Below are positions 5,707 through 5,806 of a stretch of DNA of 5,806 nt, piece by piece. The DNA is taken from contig JAIFNF010000137.1 of assembly GCA_020047885.1 (NCBI GenBank), positions 1-5,806 of the forward strand. Direction: 5' to 3'. Numbering within the stretch: the first letter of the stretch is position 1; the number at the start of each line of letters is the position of its first letter. Made by a program: the position numbers and the translations under genes. Under the pieces are notes generated by a model, which saw only the letters and a list, made by a program, of their open reading frames with translations, was not told the origin of the DNA and made no database searches. The DNA is from Gammaproteobacteria bacterium (GTDB lineage Bacteria; Pseudomonadota; Gammaproteobacteria; Competibacterales; Competibacteraceae).

Positions 5707-5806
5707 GTGCGCTATTCTTCAAACTGTGTTTATACTCGTTTATCCGCAATCCCACACCATTCGCCGAAGAACCAAAAAATCATCGCTTTCCTCGATTTTA
5801 CGATAA
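5607..5806 (+). CDS. Open frame running off the right edge, doubtful
   Basis: From the ATG at 5607 (second in-frame ATG at 5649) this frame has no stop for 66 codons up to the window edge. The frame is open back to a TAG at 5556-5558. The translation (starts MLVRLRYKKQTTIS) has no motif I recognise and there is no clear ribosome binding site. The opposite strand is also open for about 50 codons (5779 to a stop at 5624-5626, ending AFMEIVVCFL) but lacks an early ATG. Two overlapping open frames in a strongly structured segment suggest a repeat or RNA element rather than a gene. Confidence 0.2.
   Translation, partial: MLVRLRYKKQTTISMNAPVANSAGLGGTASHEIGALFFKLCLYSFIRNPTPFAEEPKNHRFPRFYD

Noticed and set aside
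5624..5779. Leftward frame ending AFMEIVVCFL as a gene
   Set aside because: It has no ATG in its first part and no ribosome binding site, and it overlaps the multi-hairpin segment. It is more likely a by-product of a structured repeat.
1..5806. CRISPR array, tRNA genes, insertion sequences
   Set aside because: No regularly spaced repeats, no convincing tRNA cloverleaf with conserved T-loop, and no transposase or flanking target duplications were seen.

Overview
The window looks like an accessory stretch of a bacterial chromosome or large element of moderate to low GC. It holds four well-supported protein genes. HipA, sigma-70, ClpX-like AAA+ and J-domain families, and the standard use of TGA, TAA and TAG as stops, all fit Bacteria. 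None of the four starts has a clear Shine-Dalgarno sequence. That is common in groups such as Bacteroidota and some Verrucomicrobiota, but it is not enough to name the host. No tRNA, rRNA, CRISPR array, transposase or integrase was seen.

Layout: positions 1-329 hold no convincing gene, only short open tails and a 12-bp palindrome. A HipA-family Ser/Thr kinase gene runs rightward (330-1574), with no visible HipB antitoxin partner. After a 195-nt convergent gap, three genes run leftward. In transcription order they are a membrane-anchored J-domain protein (5072-4260), a ClpX-like AAA+ ATPase (4159-2729) and a divergent sigma-70 family factor (2612-1770). The gaps between them are about 100 and 116 nt, so they could be one operon or have separate promoters. 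An 11-bp perfect inverted repeat sits just ahead of the J-domain gene. To the right is an AT-rich region with a possible 63-codon ORF, an intrinsic terminator (about 5501-5522), and a GC-rich segment able to form several hairpins that runs towards the window edge.

How the genes might work together (inference): the three leftward genes pair a transcription specificity factor with two protein-remodelling components. The J domain would recruit and stimulate DnaK at the membrane. The AAA+ ATPase keeps a ClpX-type IGF loop, so it could dock on ClpP or a similar partner. The sigma factor would redirect RNA polymerase. A membrane-sensed, proteostasis-linked switch controlling a dedicated regulon is an attractive model, and I do not recognise this trio as a described system. 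The HipA gene is convergent with the trio and need not be functionally linked to it.
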